A DNA stretch of 64,000 nt from Bradyrhizobium erythrophlei (GCF_900129505.1 NZ_LT670818.1:5923001-5987000); one strand, 5' to 3'; shown: positions 43,467 through 52,974, counted from the first letter of the stretch. Notes: generated from the letters alone by a model not told the origin. Program-made: numbers and translations.

Positions 43467-44122
43467 GCGACAAGCAATTCCTTGCGCGCTGGTCTCGCCG
43501 CAAGCGCGAGGCGAGGGCAGCCGCTGACGCTCCGCCGCAGACGGAACCCGGTGAGACGCCGAATGTGGCACCGATCACGGCAGCCGAAAGTTCGGTGGAT
43601 GCTGAGGTCGATCTCTCGCGTTTGCCACCAATCGATTCGATTGACGCTGCAACGGACATCTCGGCGTTCCTGCGCAAAGGCATTCCGCAGGAGCTGAGTC
43701 GTGCGGCTCTTCGTCGCGCCTGGACCGCTGATCCCGCCATCCGGGACTTCGTCGGCCTTGCGGAGAACGCCTGGGACTTCAACGATCCGAATGCTATGCC
43801 CGGCTTCGGGCCGCTTGATTGCTCGGCAGAGCAGATTGACGCACTTGTTGGCCGGATTGTCGGGGGCGTGCGTAGCGCCGCGGACAGCCTTGCGACCGCG
43901 GTCGCAGAAGGGAAGCAGGATCGCCAATCGAACGATTCAGGGCGCGCCGCTCTATCGGAGTCGCATCCCACCGAAGCGGTTGCTGATCTTGCCACCGGAG
44001 GGGAGCTTTCACGGGACGAACCGTCAGAAGTTCCCGCTGCGGTGCAACCGGAACCTTCCGAGACCGATCGCGCTGAGGCAGCGCTTCGGCGGCGCACACA
44101 TGGAGGCGCACTGCCGCGTTAG
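43463..44122 (+). CDS. DUF3306-family protein
   Basis: A 219-residue acidic protein, MSDKQFLARWSRRKREARAA at the start, then SRLPPIDSIDAATDISAFLR, ELSRAALRRAWTADPAIRDF and WDFNDPNAMPGFGPLD, the DUF3306 signature. Its ATG overlaps the DUF3305 stop by four bases. The C-terminal 60 residues are low-complexity and poorly conserved. A hairpin with a 7-bp stem follows at 44137, ending this part of the unit. Function unknown. Confidence 0.85.
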   Translation: MSDKQFLARWSRRKREARAAADAPPQTEPGETPNVAPITAAESSVDAEVDLSRLPPIDSIDAATDISAFLRKGIPQELSRAALRRAWTADPAIRDFVGLAENAWDFNDPNAMPGFGPLDCSAEQIDALVGRIVGGVRSAADSLATAVAEGKQDRQSNDSGRAALSESHPTEAVADLATGGELSRDEPSEVPAAVQPEPSETDRAEAALRRRTHGGALPR

Positions 44123-44136
44123 GCTGCGACGAAAGG

Positions 44137-44153
44137 CATAGCCTCAGGCTATG
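44137..44153. terminator. short hairpin after DUF3306 gene
   Basis: CATAGCC and GGCTATG pair around TCA. No T-run follows, so termination would be weak. An AT-rich stretch (TACATAAATAATAATTAGG) lies just downstream and may hold the promoter of the chaperone and formate dehydrogenase genes. Confidence 0.4.
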
Positions 44154-44228
44154 TCGAATCGATTGACGACCTGGGGAGCCACGCTTAGTCTCTGTACATA
44201 AATAATAATTAGGCGCTTGGCCCTTTGG

Positions 44229-45020
44229 ATGGGGGTCCACGTGCGCGATGCAGGCCTCAATCGTGCCATCGATGCTGCGGGCGGCATAGCCCAGCTTGCC
44301 CGGAAAATCGGTATTGCCCAGCCTTCGGTTTCGAACTGGAGCAGGGTGCCTGCAGAGCGGGTGATCGCCGTCGAAGCCGCGACCGGCGTGTCGCGCAAAC
44401 AACTTCGTCCTGATCTCTATACCGAGCTGGCTGTGCCGCATGATGGCGTTGATCCCGTCGACGCCGGGCGCGCGCAGGAATATGCGCTGCTCGGTGCCTT
44501 GCTGTCATACGCGCCGTCGAATGCGCTGCTTAGCCAGATCGCGCGGCTGCGCGACGATGCGACTCCGCTTGGGCACGCCCACGCCGCCGTGGCAGAGGCC
44601 GCATCGATCGCGGTCGCAGGCGAAGTCGAACGCGAATATCTCGATTTGTTCGTCGGCCTCGCGCGCGGCGAATTGTTGCCCTACGCATCCTATTATCTGA
44701 CTGGCTTTCTCAACGAGCGCCCGCTGTCGCGCTTGCGCGAAGACCTTGCCGCACTCGGCATCGAGCGGGCCCAGAAAAATTTCGAGCCGGAGGATCACGC
44801 GGCGACGCTGTGCGAGATAATGGCGGGGCTTGCCTCTGGCCACTTCCCGGCCGCGCCGGGAGTACAGCGCGTCTTTTTCGAAAAGCATATGGCGTCCTGG
44901 ATGGGCCGCCTGTTCGCCGACATGGAGAGCGCAGCGAACGCCAAATTCTACCAATCGGTGGGATCGCTTGGTCGCCTGTTTCTGGAAATCGAAGCTGAAG
45001 CATTTAGGTTCGCGAACTGA
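44229..45020 (+). CDS. TorD-family chaperone with N-terminal HTH domain
   Basis: About 263 residues. The first 65 form a Cro/YdaS-like HTH (RAIDAAGGIAQLARKIGIAQ, PSVSNWSRVPAERVIAVEAA). The rest is a TorD/DmsD-type chaperone (EYLDLFVGLARGELLPYASY, DHAATLCEIMAGLASGHFP, FFEKHMASWMGRLFADMESA), which holds the molybdoenzyme until its cofactor is loaded and its Tat signal can be used. Fusion to an HTH suggests it also senses unfilled enzyme and controls its own operon. The start is unsure: TTG 44217, ATG 44229 or GTG 44241. Formate dehydrogenase genes follow. Confidence 0.82.
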   Translation: MGVHVRDAGLNRAIDAAGGIAQLARKIGIAQPSVSNWSRVPAERVIAVEAATGVSRKQLRPDLYTELAVPHDGVDPVDAGRAQEYALLGALLSYAPSNALLSQIARLRDDATPLGHAHAAVAEAASIAVAGEVEREYLDLFVGLARGELLPYASYYLTGFLNERPLSRLREDLAALGIERAQKNFEPEDHAATLCEIMAGLASGHFPAAPGVQRVFFEKHMASWMGRLFADMESAANAKFYQSVGSLGRLFLEIEAEAFRFAN

Positions 45021-45049
45021 CCAATGACGATTGGTCTGGGAGAGAAACG

Positions 45050-45259
45050 ATGAAGAACGAAAAGAAAGCAACCGTCGACCGTCGTGATTTCCTTCGCAAG
45101 GTCGGGGTCGGCGCGGTTGGCGCCGGCGCGACGCTGGCGTCACCGCTGATTGCACCCGCGCGGGCCGACAGTGAGAACGACGATGAGAAACGCAAGGTGC
45201 GCTACAAGGAAACCGACCACGTGAAGGCGTACTACCGCGTCAATCGTTATCCCGGTTGA
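45050..45259 (+). CDS. small Tat-signal formate dehydrogenase accessory protein
   Basis: A 69-residue protein with a Tat signal (DRRDFLRKVGVGAVGAGATL) ending near APARA, then a short charged mature part DDEKRKVRYKETDHVKAYYR. It sits 13 bases before the alpha subunit gene. Such tiny Tat proteins occur with formate dehydrogenases of alpha- and betaproteobacteria and may be escorted out together with the enzyme. No cofactor site is seen. Confidence 0.82.
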   Translation: MKNEKKATVDRRDFLRKVGVGAVGAGATLASPLIAPARADSENDDEKRKVRYKETDHVKAYYRVNRYPG

Positions 45260-45272
45260 GAGGGAGGCGGCC

Positions 45273-48224
45273 GTGCTGATCAAGAGAACACAAAGCCAGC
45301 GTTCCGAATTTGCATCCCGGGGTTCAGTTGCGGACTCCCTGGCAGGACAAAGCGGCGGTCTCGACCGCCGCACCTTCCTGCGTCGATCCGGTCTTGCCAG
45401 CGGCGGTCTGGCCGCACTGACCACCTTGCCGGTCGGCAGCGTCCGCAAGGCGGAAGCAGCAATGGCAGGTCCGCTCACATCGGGAGCCACTGTCCGCAAA
45501 AGCATCTGCACGCATTGCGCGGTCGGGTGCACCGTGACCGCGGAAGTCCTAAACGGGGTGTGGATCGGGCAGGAGCCAAGCTGGGATTCGCCGATCAATC
45601 GGGGATCGCATTGCGCAAAGGGCGCCTCGGTACGCGAGCTCGTCCACAGCGACCGCCGGCTTCGCTATCCGATGAAGCTCGTCAACGGGCAATGGACGCG
45701 CGTCTCTTGGGATACCGCAATCAACGAGATCGGCGACAAACTGCTCGAAGTTCGCGAGAAGTCGGGCGGAGACTCCGTCTACTGGCTCGGATCGGCCAAG
45801 ATGACCAATGAAGGCGCCTATCTGTTCCGCAAGCTTGGCGCCTTCTGGGGAACCAACAACACCGACCATCAGGCGCGCATCTGCCATTCAACGACCGTGA
45901 CCGGCGTAGCCAACACCTGGGGCTACGGCGCGATGACCAACAGCTTCAATGATATCCGCAATGCCAAGACCCAGATCATCATGGGCGGCAATCCGGCCGA
46001 GGCGCATCCGGTATCATTGCAGCATTTGCTCGAAGGCAAGGAGCTTCAAAGGGCCAACTTTGTCGTCATCGACCCGCGCCTGACGCGAACCGCGGCGCAT
46101 GCGACCGAATATGTGCGCATGCGGCCAGGCACCGACATCCCGGTGCTCTACGGAATGATGTGGCACATCCTCCAGAACGGCTGGGAGGACAAGGAGTTCA
46201 TTAAACAGCGCGTCTACGGTTTCGACGACCTCCGCAAGGAAGTGGAGAAGTGGAATCCAGAAGAAGTCGAGCGCGTCAGCGGCGTTCCTGGCGAACAGCT
46301 TAAGCGCGTCGCCAAGATGTTTGCCACGGAGAAGCCGTCAACGCTGATCTGGGCCATGGGCCAGACCCAGAAGACCGTCGGCACCGCCAACGTGCGGGCG
46401 AGTTGCATCGCACTGTTGATGACCGGCAATGTCGGCAAATCCGGCGCCGGCGCCAACATCTTCCGTGGCCATGACAACGTGCAAGGAGCGACCGACGTCG
46501 GGCTCGATATTGTCACGCTGCCGTTCTATTACGGCCTCGCCGAAGGCGCCTGGAAACACTGGGCGCGGGTCTGGGAAGTCGACTATGACTTCTTGCAGTC
46601 GCGCTTCGACTCCAAGCAGATGATGGAAACCCCCGGTATCCCGCTCACCCGCTGGTTCGAAGCGGTGACGCTGTCGAAGGATCAGGTCGCGCAGAAAGAC
46701 AATGTGCGGGCGGTTTTCGTGCAGGGACACGCTAGCAACAGCATCACGCGCATTCCCGAATCTCTGAAGGGCCTAAAGGCGCTCGAACTGTTGGTCATCG
46801 CCGACCCGCATCCGACCACCTGGGCCTCGCTTTCCGTGGAGGCAGGGCGCAAGGATGGTATTTACATTCTCCCGGTTGCCACCCAATTCGAGTGCAAGGG
46901 TTCGCGCGTTGCCTCGAACCGCTCGCTGCAATGGGGCGAACAGATCGTCAAGCCGGTATTCGAATCCAAGGATGACCTCGAGGTCATCTATCTGATGGCG
47001 AAGAAGTTCGGATTCGCCGACAAGATGTTCAAGAACATCAAGGTCGAAAACAATCTCCCGGAAGCAGAGGATGTCCTTCGCGAGATGAACCGCGGAAGCT
47101 GGTCGACCGGCTATTGCGGGCAATCGCCCGAGCGCCTCAAGGCGCACATGAAGAACCAGGCGAAGTTCGACATGCTGACGACGCGCGCGCCCAAGGACGA
47201 TCCCGAAGTCGGCGGCGACTATTATGGGCTGCCATGGCCCTGCTGGGGCTCGCCAGAGGTGCGACATCCCGGCACGCCGTTGCTCTACAACACCAATCTC
47301 CACGTGATGGATGGCGGCGGCACGTTCAGGCCGCGCTTCGGCATCGAACGTGAGGAGAAGCTGCCCGACGGCACCACACGCAAGGTCAGCCTGCTGGCGG
47401 ACGGCTCCTATTCCAAGGGTTCGGCGATCCAGGACGGCTATCCGGAATTCACGCTTGCCGTGCTGAAGAAGCTCGGCTGGGACACGGACCTGACGGAAGC
47501 GGAAATGGCCACCATCACCAGGGTCAATTCCGCCAATCCCGATGCGGTGTCGTGGTCGCTCGATCTGTCCGGCGGCATCCAGCGCGTGGCGCTGATGCAC
47601 GGCTGCGTTCCCTACGGCAACGGCAAGGCACGCATGAACGCCTTCGGATTGCCAGATCCGATTCCGGTTCACCGCGAGCCGATCTACACGCCGCGCGTCG
47701 ATCTGGTGTCGAAATATCCAACGCTGCCCGATGCCAAGCAGTTCCGCATGCCCAATCTCGGCTTCTCGGTGCAGAAGGCCGCGGTGGAGAAGGGGATTGC
47801 CAAGCAATTCCCGCTCATCCTCTCCTCGGGACGTCTCGTCGAATATGAGGGCGGCGGCGAGGAGACGCGGACAAACCCCTGGCTTGCCGAACTGCAGCAG
47901 GACATGTTCATCGAGATCAGCACCGCCGATGCCGCCGATCGCGGCATCAAGGACGGCGGATGGGTGTGGGTCACGGGCGCCGAGAGCAATTCCAAGGCCA
48001 AGATGAAGGCGCTCGTTACCGAACGAGTCGGCAAGGGCGTCGCTTGGATGCCCTTCCACTTCGGCGGCTGGTTCGCAGGCCGGGATCTTCGCGGCAACTA
48101 CCCGAAGGGCACCGATCCGATCGTTCTCGGCGAAAGCGCGAACACGATCACCACCTATGGATACGATCCGGCGACCGGCATGCAGGAGCCCAAAGTCACT
48201 CTCTGCCAAATCGCGGCGGCATAA
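45273..48224 (+). CDS. fdhA: formate dehydrogenase alpha subunit (molybdopterin, Tat-exported)
   Basis: A 983-residue molybdopterin oxidoreductase that oxidises formate to CO2 in the periplasm. GTG start at 45273. The Tat motif RRTFLRR is at 32-38. A 4Fe-4S site is formed by C79, C82, C86 and C114 (CTHCAVGC plus HCAKG). The metal ligand is Cys at 204 followed by His 205 (ARICHSTT), so this is a cysteine enzyme without selenocysteine. Later text GNPAEAHPVSLQHLLEGKEL, WAMGQTQKTVGTANVRAS and MPFHFGGWFAG matches FdhA/FdnG-like subunits. Beta and gamma genes follow with short spacers. Confidence 0.95.
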   Translation: MLIKRTQSQRSEFASRGSVADSLAGQSGGLDRRTFLRRSGLASGGLAALTTLPVGSVRKAEAAMAGPLTSGATVRKSICTHCAVGCTVTAEVLNGVWIGQEPSWDSPINRGSHCAKGASVRELVHSDRRLRYPMKLVNGQWTRVSWDTAINEIGDKLLEVREKSGGDSVYWLGSAKMTNEGAYLFRKLGAFWGTNNTDHQARICHSTTVTGVANTWGYGAMTNSFNDIRNAKTQIIMGGNPAEAHPVSLQHLLEGKELQRANFVVIDPRLTRTAAHATEYVRMRPGTDIPVLYGMMWHILQNGWEDKEFIKQRVYGFDDLRKEVEKWNPEEVERVSGVPGEQLKRVAKMFATEKPSTLIWAMGQTQKTVGTANVRASCIALLMTGNVGKSGAGANIFRGHDNVQGATDVGLDIVTLPFYYGLAEGAWKHWARVWEVDYDFLQSRFDSKQMMETPGIPLTRWFEAVTLSKDQVAQKDNVRAVFVQGHASNSITRIPESLKGLKALELLVIADPHPTTWASLSVEAGRKDGIYILPVATQFECKGSRVASNRSLQWGEQIVKPVFESKDDLEVIYLMAKKFGFADKMFKNIKVENNLPEAEDVLREMNRGSWSTGYCGQSPERLKAHMKNQAKFDMLTTRAPKDDPEVGGDYYGLPWPCWGSPEVRHPGTPLLYNTNLHVMDGGGTFRPRFGIEREEKLPDGTTRKVSLLADGSYSKGSAIQDGYPEFTLAVLKKLGWDTDLTEAEMATITRVNSANPDAVSWSLDLSGGIQRVALMHGCVPYGNGKARMNAFGLPDPIPVHREPIYTPRVDLVSKYPTLPDAKQFRMPNLGFSVQKAAVEKGIAKQFPLILSSGRLVEYEGGGEETRTNPWLAELQQDMFIEISTADAADRGIKDGGWVWVTGAESNSKAKMKALVTERVGKGVAWMPFHFGGWFAGRDLRGNYPKGTDPIVLGESANTITTYGYDPATGMQEPKVTLCQIAAA

Positions 48225-48236
48225 GGAGCAACGACC

Positions 48237-48833
48237 ATGGCACGTATGAAATTCCTCTGCGACGCCGACCGTTGCATCGAATGCAATGCCTGCGTCACCG
48301 CCTGCAAGAACGAGCACGAGGTGCCGTGGGGCATCAACCGGCGCCGCGTCGTCACCATCAACGACGGCAAGCCGGGCGAGCGATCGGTCACCATGGCCTG
48401 CATGCACTGCACCGACGCGCCTTGTGCGGCGGTCTGCCCGGTGAACTGCTTCTACACCACAGCCGACAGCGTGGTGCTTCACTCCAAGGACCTGTGCATC
48501 GGCTGCGGCTATTGCTTCTACGCCTGTCCGTTCGGCGCGCCGCAATATCCGAAGGTCGGCAACTTCGGTTCGCGCGGCAAGATGGACAAATGCACATTCT
48601 GCGCCGGCGGCCCTGAGGCCGACGGCAGCAAGGAAGAGTACGAGAAGTATGGCGCAAACCGCCTCGCCGAGGGCAAGCTGCCGCTCTGTGCCGAAATGTG
48701 CTCGACCAAGTCGCTGCTTGCCGGCGATGGCGAGATCATCGCCCAGATCTACAAGGAGCGGGTCACCAAACGCGGCTACGGCTCCGGAGCCTGGGGCTGG
48801 AAGACCGCTTATCGCGAGACGATCGAGTCGTGA
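48237..48833 (+). CDS. fdhB: formate dehydrogenase beta (iron-sulphur) subunit
   Basis: A 198-residue ferredoxin-type subunit with four Cys groups for 4Fe-4S clusters: CIECNACVTACKNEHEV (first Cys at 13), CMHCTDAPCAAVCPVNC, CIGCGYCFYACPFGAP and CTFCAGGPEADG with CAEMCSTKSL. It passes electrons from the alpha subunit to the membrane cytochrome. It starts 12 bases after the alpha stop with AAGGAG before the ATG. It lacks the C-terminal membrane anchor seen in some FdnH proteins, as usual for FDH3B types. Confidence 0.94.
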   Translation: MARMKFLCDADRCIECNACVTACKNEHEVPWGINRRRVVTINDGKPGERSVTMACMHCTDAPCAAVCPVNCFYTTADSVVLHSKDLCIGCGYCFYACPFGAPQYPKVGNFGSRGKMDKCTFCAGGPEADGSKEEYEKYGANRLAEGKLPLCAEMCSTKSLLAGDGEIIAQIYKERVTKRGYGSGAWGWKTAYRETIES

Positions 48834-48875
48834 AGGCGGCGCGGCGGCGAGCGCGTAGATATCGGGGAGGAGCTC

Positions 48876-49880
48876 ATGGCGTCTTTTGCAAAGTACATAC
48901 GCTTGGTTCTAGGCGCCCTGGCGTTTCTGCTGGTCGTCGGCGCGTCGGCGCCTTCCAAAGCCCAGCAGGTTAATCCGACGGCAAGCTCCGTGAAGGAACA
49001 GCAGCTTCTGCAGGAGCTCAACCGGATCGAGGGACGCGTCAGCATTCCCGATCAGCGCTCCGGTGTTCTCGTACAGCCGGCGGGCCGCGATTGGCGGGAA
49101 TTCCGCAACGTCACGCTGCGCTGGACCGGCGGGATTGCCATCCTCGGCATGCTGGCCGTGCTCGTGATCTTCTATCTCCGCCGCGGCATGGTTCGGCTCG
49201 TGAGCGGCCGGTCCGGCCGTACCATCGTCCGCTTCACGGCATTCGAGCGTTTCGTACATTGGATGACCGCGACCTGTTTCGTCGTTCTCGCAGTCTCCGG
49301 ACTGAACGTCACCTTCGGCCGTCCGCTGCTGCTGCCGCTGATTGGTTTCGAGGCGTTCTCCGAATGGTCGCAATGGGCAAAATACGCACATAACTATCTG
49401 AGCTTTCCTTTCACTATCGGCGTTGTGCTGATCTTCCTGATGTGGATCGGCGGCAACATTCCGAACAAAGTGGATGTCGACTGGATGAAGAGGGGTGGCG
49501 GGCTCGTCGGTCACGATCATCCGCCGGCCTACCGCTTCAATGCCGGCCAGAAGGCGGTCTATTGGATCGTGGTCATCGGGGGCACCGCGGTTGCGGTCAC
49601 CGGCTATGAGCTGATGTTTCCGTTTTACATATCGGGAATTGAAGGAATGCAGCTTGCCCAGATCGTGCACTCGGTGGTCGCGGTACTCTTCGTTGCTGCG
49701 ATGCTGGCGCATATCTACATCGGCACCATCGGCATGGAGGGAGCTTTCGAGGCGATGGGCAGCGGCACCGTCGATATCAATTGGGCCAGGGAGCACCACA
49801 GCCTTTGGCTCGAAGAACAGAATGCCCGCGCCAGTGCCAACGACGCGCGACCGCGGGCCACTGCAGCGCCCGCCGAGTAG
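48876..49880 (+). CDS. fdhC: formate dehydrogenase gamma subunit (cytochrome b556)
   Basis: A 334-residue membrane protein. It begins with a signal-like segment (about 8-29), has a helix near 85-105 and then the cytochrome b561-type four-helix part: TAFERFVHWMTATCFVVLAV with a haem-ligand His, YAHNYLSFPFTIGVVLIFLM with His, and ILAHIYIGTIG-like text (AHIYIGTIGMEGAFEAMGSG). It would take electrons from the beta subunit to quinone. GGGAGGAG precedes the ATG. It ends the operon; the perfect hairpin at 50106 follows 225 bases later. Confidence 0.92.
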   Translation: MASFAKYIRLVLGALAFLLVVGASAPSKAQQVNPTASSVKEQQLLQELNRIEGRVSIPDQRSGVLVQPAGRDWREFRNVTLRWTGGIAILGMLAVLVIFYLRRGMVRLVSGRSGRTIVRFTAFERFVHWMTATCFVVLAVSGLNVTFGRPLLLPLIGFEAFSEWSQWAKYAHNYLSFPFTIGVVLIFLMWIGGNIPNKVDVDWMKRGGGLVGHDHPPAYRFNAGQKAVYWIVVIGGTAVAVTGYELMFPFYISGIEGMQLAQIVHSVVAVLFVAAMLAHIYIGTIGMEGAFEAMGSGTVDINWAREHHSLWLEEQNARASANDARPRATAAPAE

Positions 49881-50105
49881 GCCGCACGTGATTCGGAGCG
49901 TTGGGTAAGGCGATTGGTAACGCCCGATCGGCGAATGCCTGGTCGCGGCCAACTTTACTCTTATCGGCCCTGTGTCGTTGAACGACGTATCATATCAGAC
50001 GTCGATGACGCGCAAAGTCCCAGCTCGGTAGACACCTAGAGCTTTTTCGAGCGAGGTGGATGCCGGTTCGCGTGAAGAAATCTCGCTCAAACAAAAGACC
50101 TAGCT

Positions 50106-50142
50106 AGTTCTTCGGTTCTGATTCAATCAGAACCGAAGAACT
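50106..50142. terminator. perfect 17-bp inverted repeat (bidirectional terminator)
   Basis: AGTTCTTCGGTTCTGAT and its exact reverse complement flank TCA. It lies between the plus-strand formate dehydrogenase operon and the 3' end of the minus-strand 40-residue peptide gene, so a two-way terminator is likely. There is no clear T-run, though it is rich in A and T at both outer ends. Confidence 0.65.
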
Positions 50143-50210
50143 CTAAACGCGTTCGGATTTGTTCCGGCCGCTTGCTTCTACAGATCGTGCATTTCGTAAC
50201 ACGACGACGT

Positions 50211-50333
50211 TTAGAGCCGCACGCCGGATGTCGCAAATGCCTCTTCGACAGGTTGTTGAACCTTGTTGAGGGCGGCCATGCCGAGCGCGGCGATGACGAT
50301 GGCGGCGGCACAAGCCAGCAAAAAAGCTTTCAT
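50211..50333 (-). CDS. 40-residue membrane peptide
   Basis: Translation gives MKAFLLACAAAIVIAALGMA then ALNKVQQPVEEAFATSGVRL and TAA. GAGGTG stands 8 bases before the ATG. One helix is followed by an amphipathic tail with NxVQxPVExAFxTxxVRL, a pattern I recall from many Bradyrhizobium small proteins. Likely real although too short for many gene finders. Confidence 0.7.
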   Translation of the reverse strand: MKAFLLACAAAIVIAALGMAALNKVQQPVEEAFATSGVRL

Positions 50334-50666
50334 CGTATTTCACCTCGCAGGATTGGCAAAATGCGAAAGTAATATGATGCCTGGATACGTCTGGTACAAG
50401 GGCGCCGATCGTCATGATAGCAGTTCGCTGACCGGGCCTTACGTGTTCTTCGCGATGGGAAGGCATGGCGACACAATCCAATCGGCCCTACAGAAACGCA
50501 CGACGTGCCGGGCGCGCCGACCAATGTCCGCTAGTCGGGTGAAAGGACAAGCCATCCAAGTTGCCACATGTGAGGCAGGTCACACTCATAATCTCCCGCT
50601 GGGTCTAGACACGTGTTCGCCGGAGCGTCAACCGGCGCGTTAAACGCTGGACAAGGGAGTCATCCC

Positions 50667-50900
50667 ATGAAGCGCATCGCATTTCCGACATTCGTGAAAC
50701 GCATTGTATTTCCAACGCTCGCTGTAATGGCTGCTGCGATAATTGTGCTAAGGTCTCATGCGGTCCAGATTTACGGCGTGCCAAATCCGTCCGCGATGAT
50801 GTCCATCCAAGAGGTGCACGAAAAAACTGACTTGAAAAAACTTCCTGCAGAGGAATTCGAGGATCAGTCGCTCGTCTTCCCGAGAGTCGCAAGGCATTAG
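50667..50900 (+). CDS. small membrane-anchored hypothetical protein
   Basis: A 77-residue product from ATG 50667 (AAGGGAG upstream): MKRIAFPTFVKRIVFPTLAV followed by MAAAIIVLRSHAVQIYGVPN and a polar tail with EVHEKTDLKKLPAEEFEDQS. One helix then a periplasmic tail. The frame extends upstream to 50613 but the Shine-Dalgarno supports the later start. No family known. Confidence 0.65.
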   Translation: MKRIAFPTFVKRIVFPTLAVMAAAIIVLRSHAVQIYGVPNPSAMMSIQEVHEKTDLKKLPAEEFEDQSLVFPRVARH

Positions 50901-50966
50901 AATCGGGACCGGCCGCGTCATCCTTTATTCTAACATCATCCGGAAGGAGGGGCGGGTTCGCGCCCG

Positions 50967-51047
50967 GCGAGTCTTCCGGTCGAGCGGGCCACCAAATTCG
51001 ACCTTGCCATCGACCTCAAGACCGTGAAGGCCCTCGCCGCGGGGTGA
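50967..51047 (+). pseudogene. ABC substrate-binding protein C-terminal scrap
   Basis: The frame ASLPVERATKFDLAIDLKTV then KALAAG and TGA matches the end of ABC-type uncharacterised substrate-binding proteins (usual LPVQxPTKFELVINLKTAKAL). About 27 codons remain; nothing upstream continues the family. Confidence 0.65.
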
Positions 51048-51511
51048 GGTGGATCACGTCTGTTTGTCGAAGCCCGGCGAATATCGCTGCCGCTGCTATC
51101 GTAGGATTTGTCGATGTACCCGCCCATCGGCCGGGCCGCTGTCGACACACCGTGCCGCGGCCAGCAGGCCGCCATGATTGAATCCCGACCAACCAATCTG
51201 CGGACTTCAGCGACGGTCGCTTGCGTCGGGCTGTGTTCGATTTAGCCAAAAGTCTCATAAAGTAGAGTCCTATTGGGGATTACACTGCTTTCACCGGTTT
51301 CGCTCCCTGATGGATGGGACGGAGGCAAGCGGTGGCTTGCGGTACCGAAGGTCGTTGGAGCTCTCCTCGGGTGGTTCAAAGTTCCCCTGAGGCTAGGCGT
51401 TGCGGACGCAACTCGCAATTCGCGCCGTAACGTCGCGCATGAACCTTGCTCCGCGTGAAAATAAAGCGCTGAAAAATTGGAGACAATGCCTTGAAATAAT
51501 AGGAGCCGCAC
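51048..51511. other. 464-bp stretch without a supported gene
   Basis: Only shadow frames are seen. The last 20 bases before the transporter start contain AATAGGAGCC, its ribosome site. Confidence 0.4.
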
Positions 51512-52840
51512 ATGGCAATTCAAATCCAGAGCGACTTCCGCCGCGTGATTGTCGCCGCGTCGGTGGGAAACGTCATCGAATGGTATGACTTCTATATCTT
51601 CGGCAGCTTGGCCGCAGTTCTGTCGGTCAAGTTCTTTGAACAATCCCACCCGGTCGCAGCCTTGTTGAGTACGATTGCGCTGTTCACCGCAGGATTCCTG
51701 ATCCGTCCACTGGGGGCGTTCCTCTTCGGATGGATGGGCGACCGGGTCGGCCGCAAGTATACGTTCCTTGTTACGCTCAGCGGAATGGGATTGGGCACAG
51801 GGGCCATCGGGTTGATCCCGACCTACCAGTCGATCGGTCTGACCGCCGCGTTCCTTCTCTTCGGCTTGCGGATGATCCAAGGCTTGTGCCTGGGCGGCGA
51901 GTATGGCGGCGCCATCACCTATGTTGCCGAGCATGTGCCGGACGAAAGCCGCGGCTACTACACCGGCTGGCTGCAGACCTCTCCTACTCTCGGGATCGTG
52001 GTGTCACTGGCCGTGATCATTGCGACGCGGACGTATTTCGGTAATCAGGTATTTGAAGAATGGGCGTGGCGCGTTCCGTTCCTGGTTTCCTTCCTGCTGG
52101 TAGCCATTGCGATCTACATCCGGCTCCAGCTCCAGGAGACGCCGATCTTCCAGGAGATCAAGGCTCGAGGGCAGATGACCAGGAACCCCTGGAAGGAGGC
52201 CTTCCTTAGCTCGAACGTCAAATACATACTGATCGCCATCGTCGTGCTGATCGGGCAGGGAGTGGTTTGGTACAGCGGTCAGTTCTGGGCGTTGTACTTT
52301 CTGCAGCAGGTTTCCAAGGTGGACGCGCTGACCTCGGCCTACATCGTGGGAGCCGCGTTGCTCATTGCCACGCCGAGCTTGATCTTTTTTGGCTGGCTGT
52401 CAGATCAGATCGGCCGCAAGCCGGTGATCCTGGGAGGCATGCTACTCGCCGCGATCACGTACTATCCGCTGTATTTGTGGCTGGGAACGGTCACGCAGCC
52501 TGGCAACATCAACTATCCGATCTCGATCTTCATCATCTTCATCCTCGTTTGCTACGTCGGGATGGTGTATGGGCCGGTCGGGGCGTTTCTGGCGGAATTC
52601 TTCCCCGGCAGGATTCGGTACACGTCGGTGTCGGTGCCGTATCACATCGGCAACGGCTGGGGTGGCGGATTGGTGCCGTTCATCACTTCGGCATCTTTCG
52701 CGGCCACCGGCAGCATTGGCTACGCGCTGATCTATCCCATCGCGGTTCCCGCGGTGTGCTTCGTGCTGGCCCTCTTCATAATGCCGGAGACCCGTAAAAT
52801 CAGCATCTGGGAACCGATAGAGCCTAGAACCGCGTCGTGA
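51512..52840 (+). CDS. MHS-family MFS transporter
   Basis: A 442-residue major facilitator of the metabolite:H+ symporter (ProP/KgtP/ShiA-like) group with 12 predicted helices. Family text: ASVGNVIEWYDFYIFGSLAA, RPLGAFLFGWMGDRVGRKYT, RMIQGLCLGGEYGGAITYVA and SDQIGRKPVILGG. Substrates of the group include organic acids, betaine and aromatic acids, so the ligand is open. AGGAG precedes the ATG at good distance. It has no operon partner. A convergent SPW-like gene ends 134 bases downstream. Confidence 0.9.
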   Translation: MAIQIQSDFRRVIVAASVGNVIEWYDFYIFGSLAAVLSVKFFEQSHPVAALLSTIALFTAGFLIRPLGAFLFGWMGDRVGRKYTFLVTLSGMGLGTGAIGLIPTYQSIGLTAAFLLFGLRMIQGLCLGGEYGGAITYVAEHVPDESRGYYTGWLQTSPTLGIVVSLAVIIATRTYFGNQVFEEWAWRVPFLVSFLLVAIAIYIRLQLQETPIFQEIKARGQMTRNPWKEAFLSSNVKYILIAIVVLIGQGVVWYSGQFWALYFLQQVSKVDALTSAYIVGAALLIATPSLIFFGWLSDQIGRKPVILGGMLLAAITYYPLYLWLGTVTQPGNINYPISIFIIFILVCYVGMVYGPVGAFLAEFFPGRIRYTSVSVPYHIGNGWGGGLVPFITSASFAATGSIGYALIYPIAVPAVCFVLALFIMPETRKISIWEPIEPRTAS

Positions 52841-52974
52841 CAAAGTCATCTATGTGCGGGGCCGCGAGACCCCGCACCAAGGGCGCGACCTATAGCCCAC
52901 GTCGCCACAACAATCCCTCTCCTCCGACCGCCAGCAGATAACGGTCGGGCGAAGGGATCGGGCAACTCTTCTTC

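Noticed and set aside
45273..48224. Selenocysteine in formate dehydrogenase
   Set aside because: The ligand position (204) is an ordinary Cys codon and the frame has no internal TGA.
46773..48545. 590-codon frame opposite the formate dehydrogenase alpha subunit
   Set aside because: Shadow frame without domains; the plus strand has the iron-sulphur, Tat and molybdopterin motifs.
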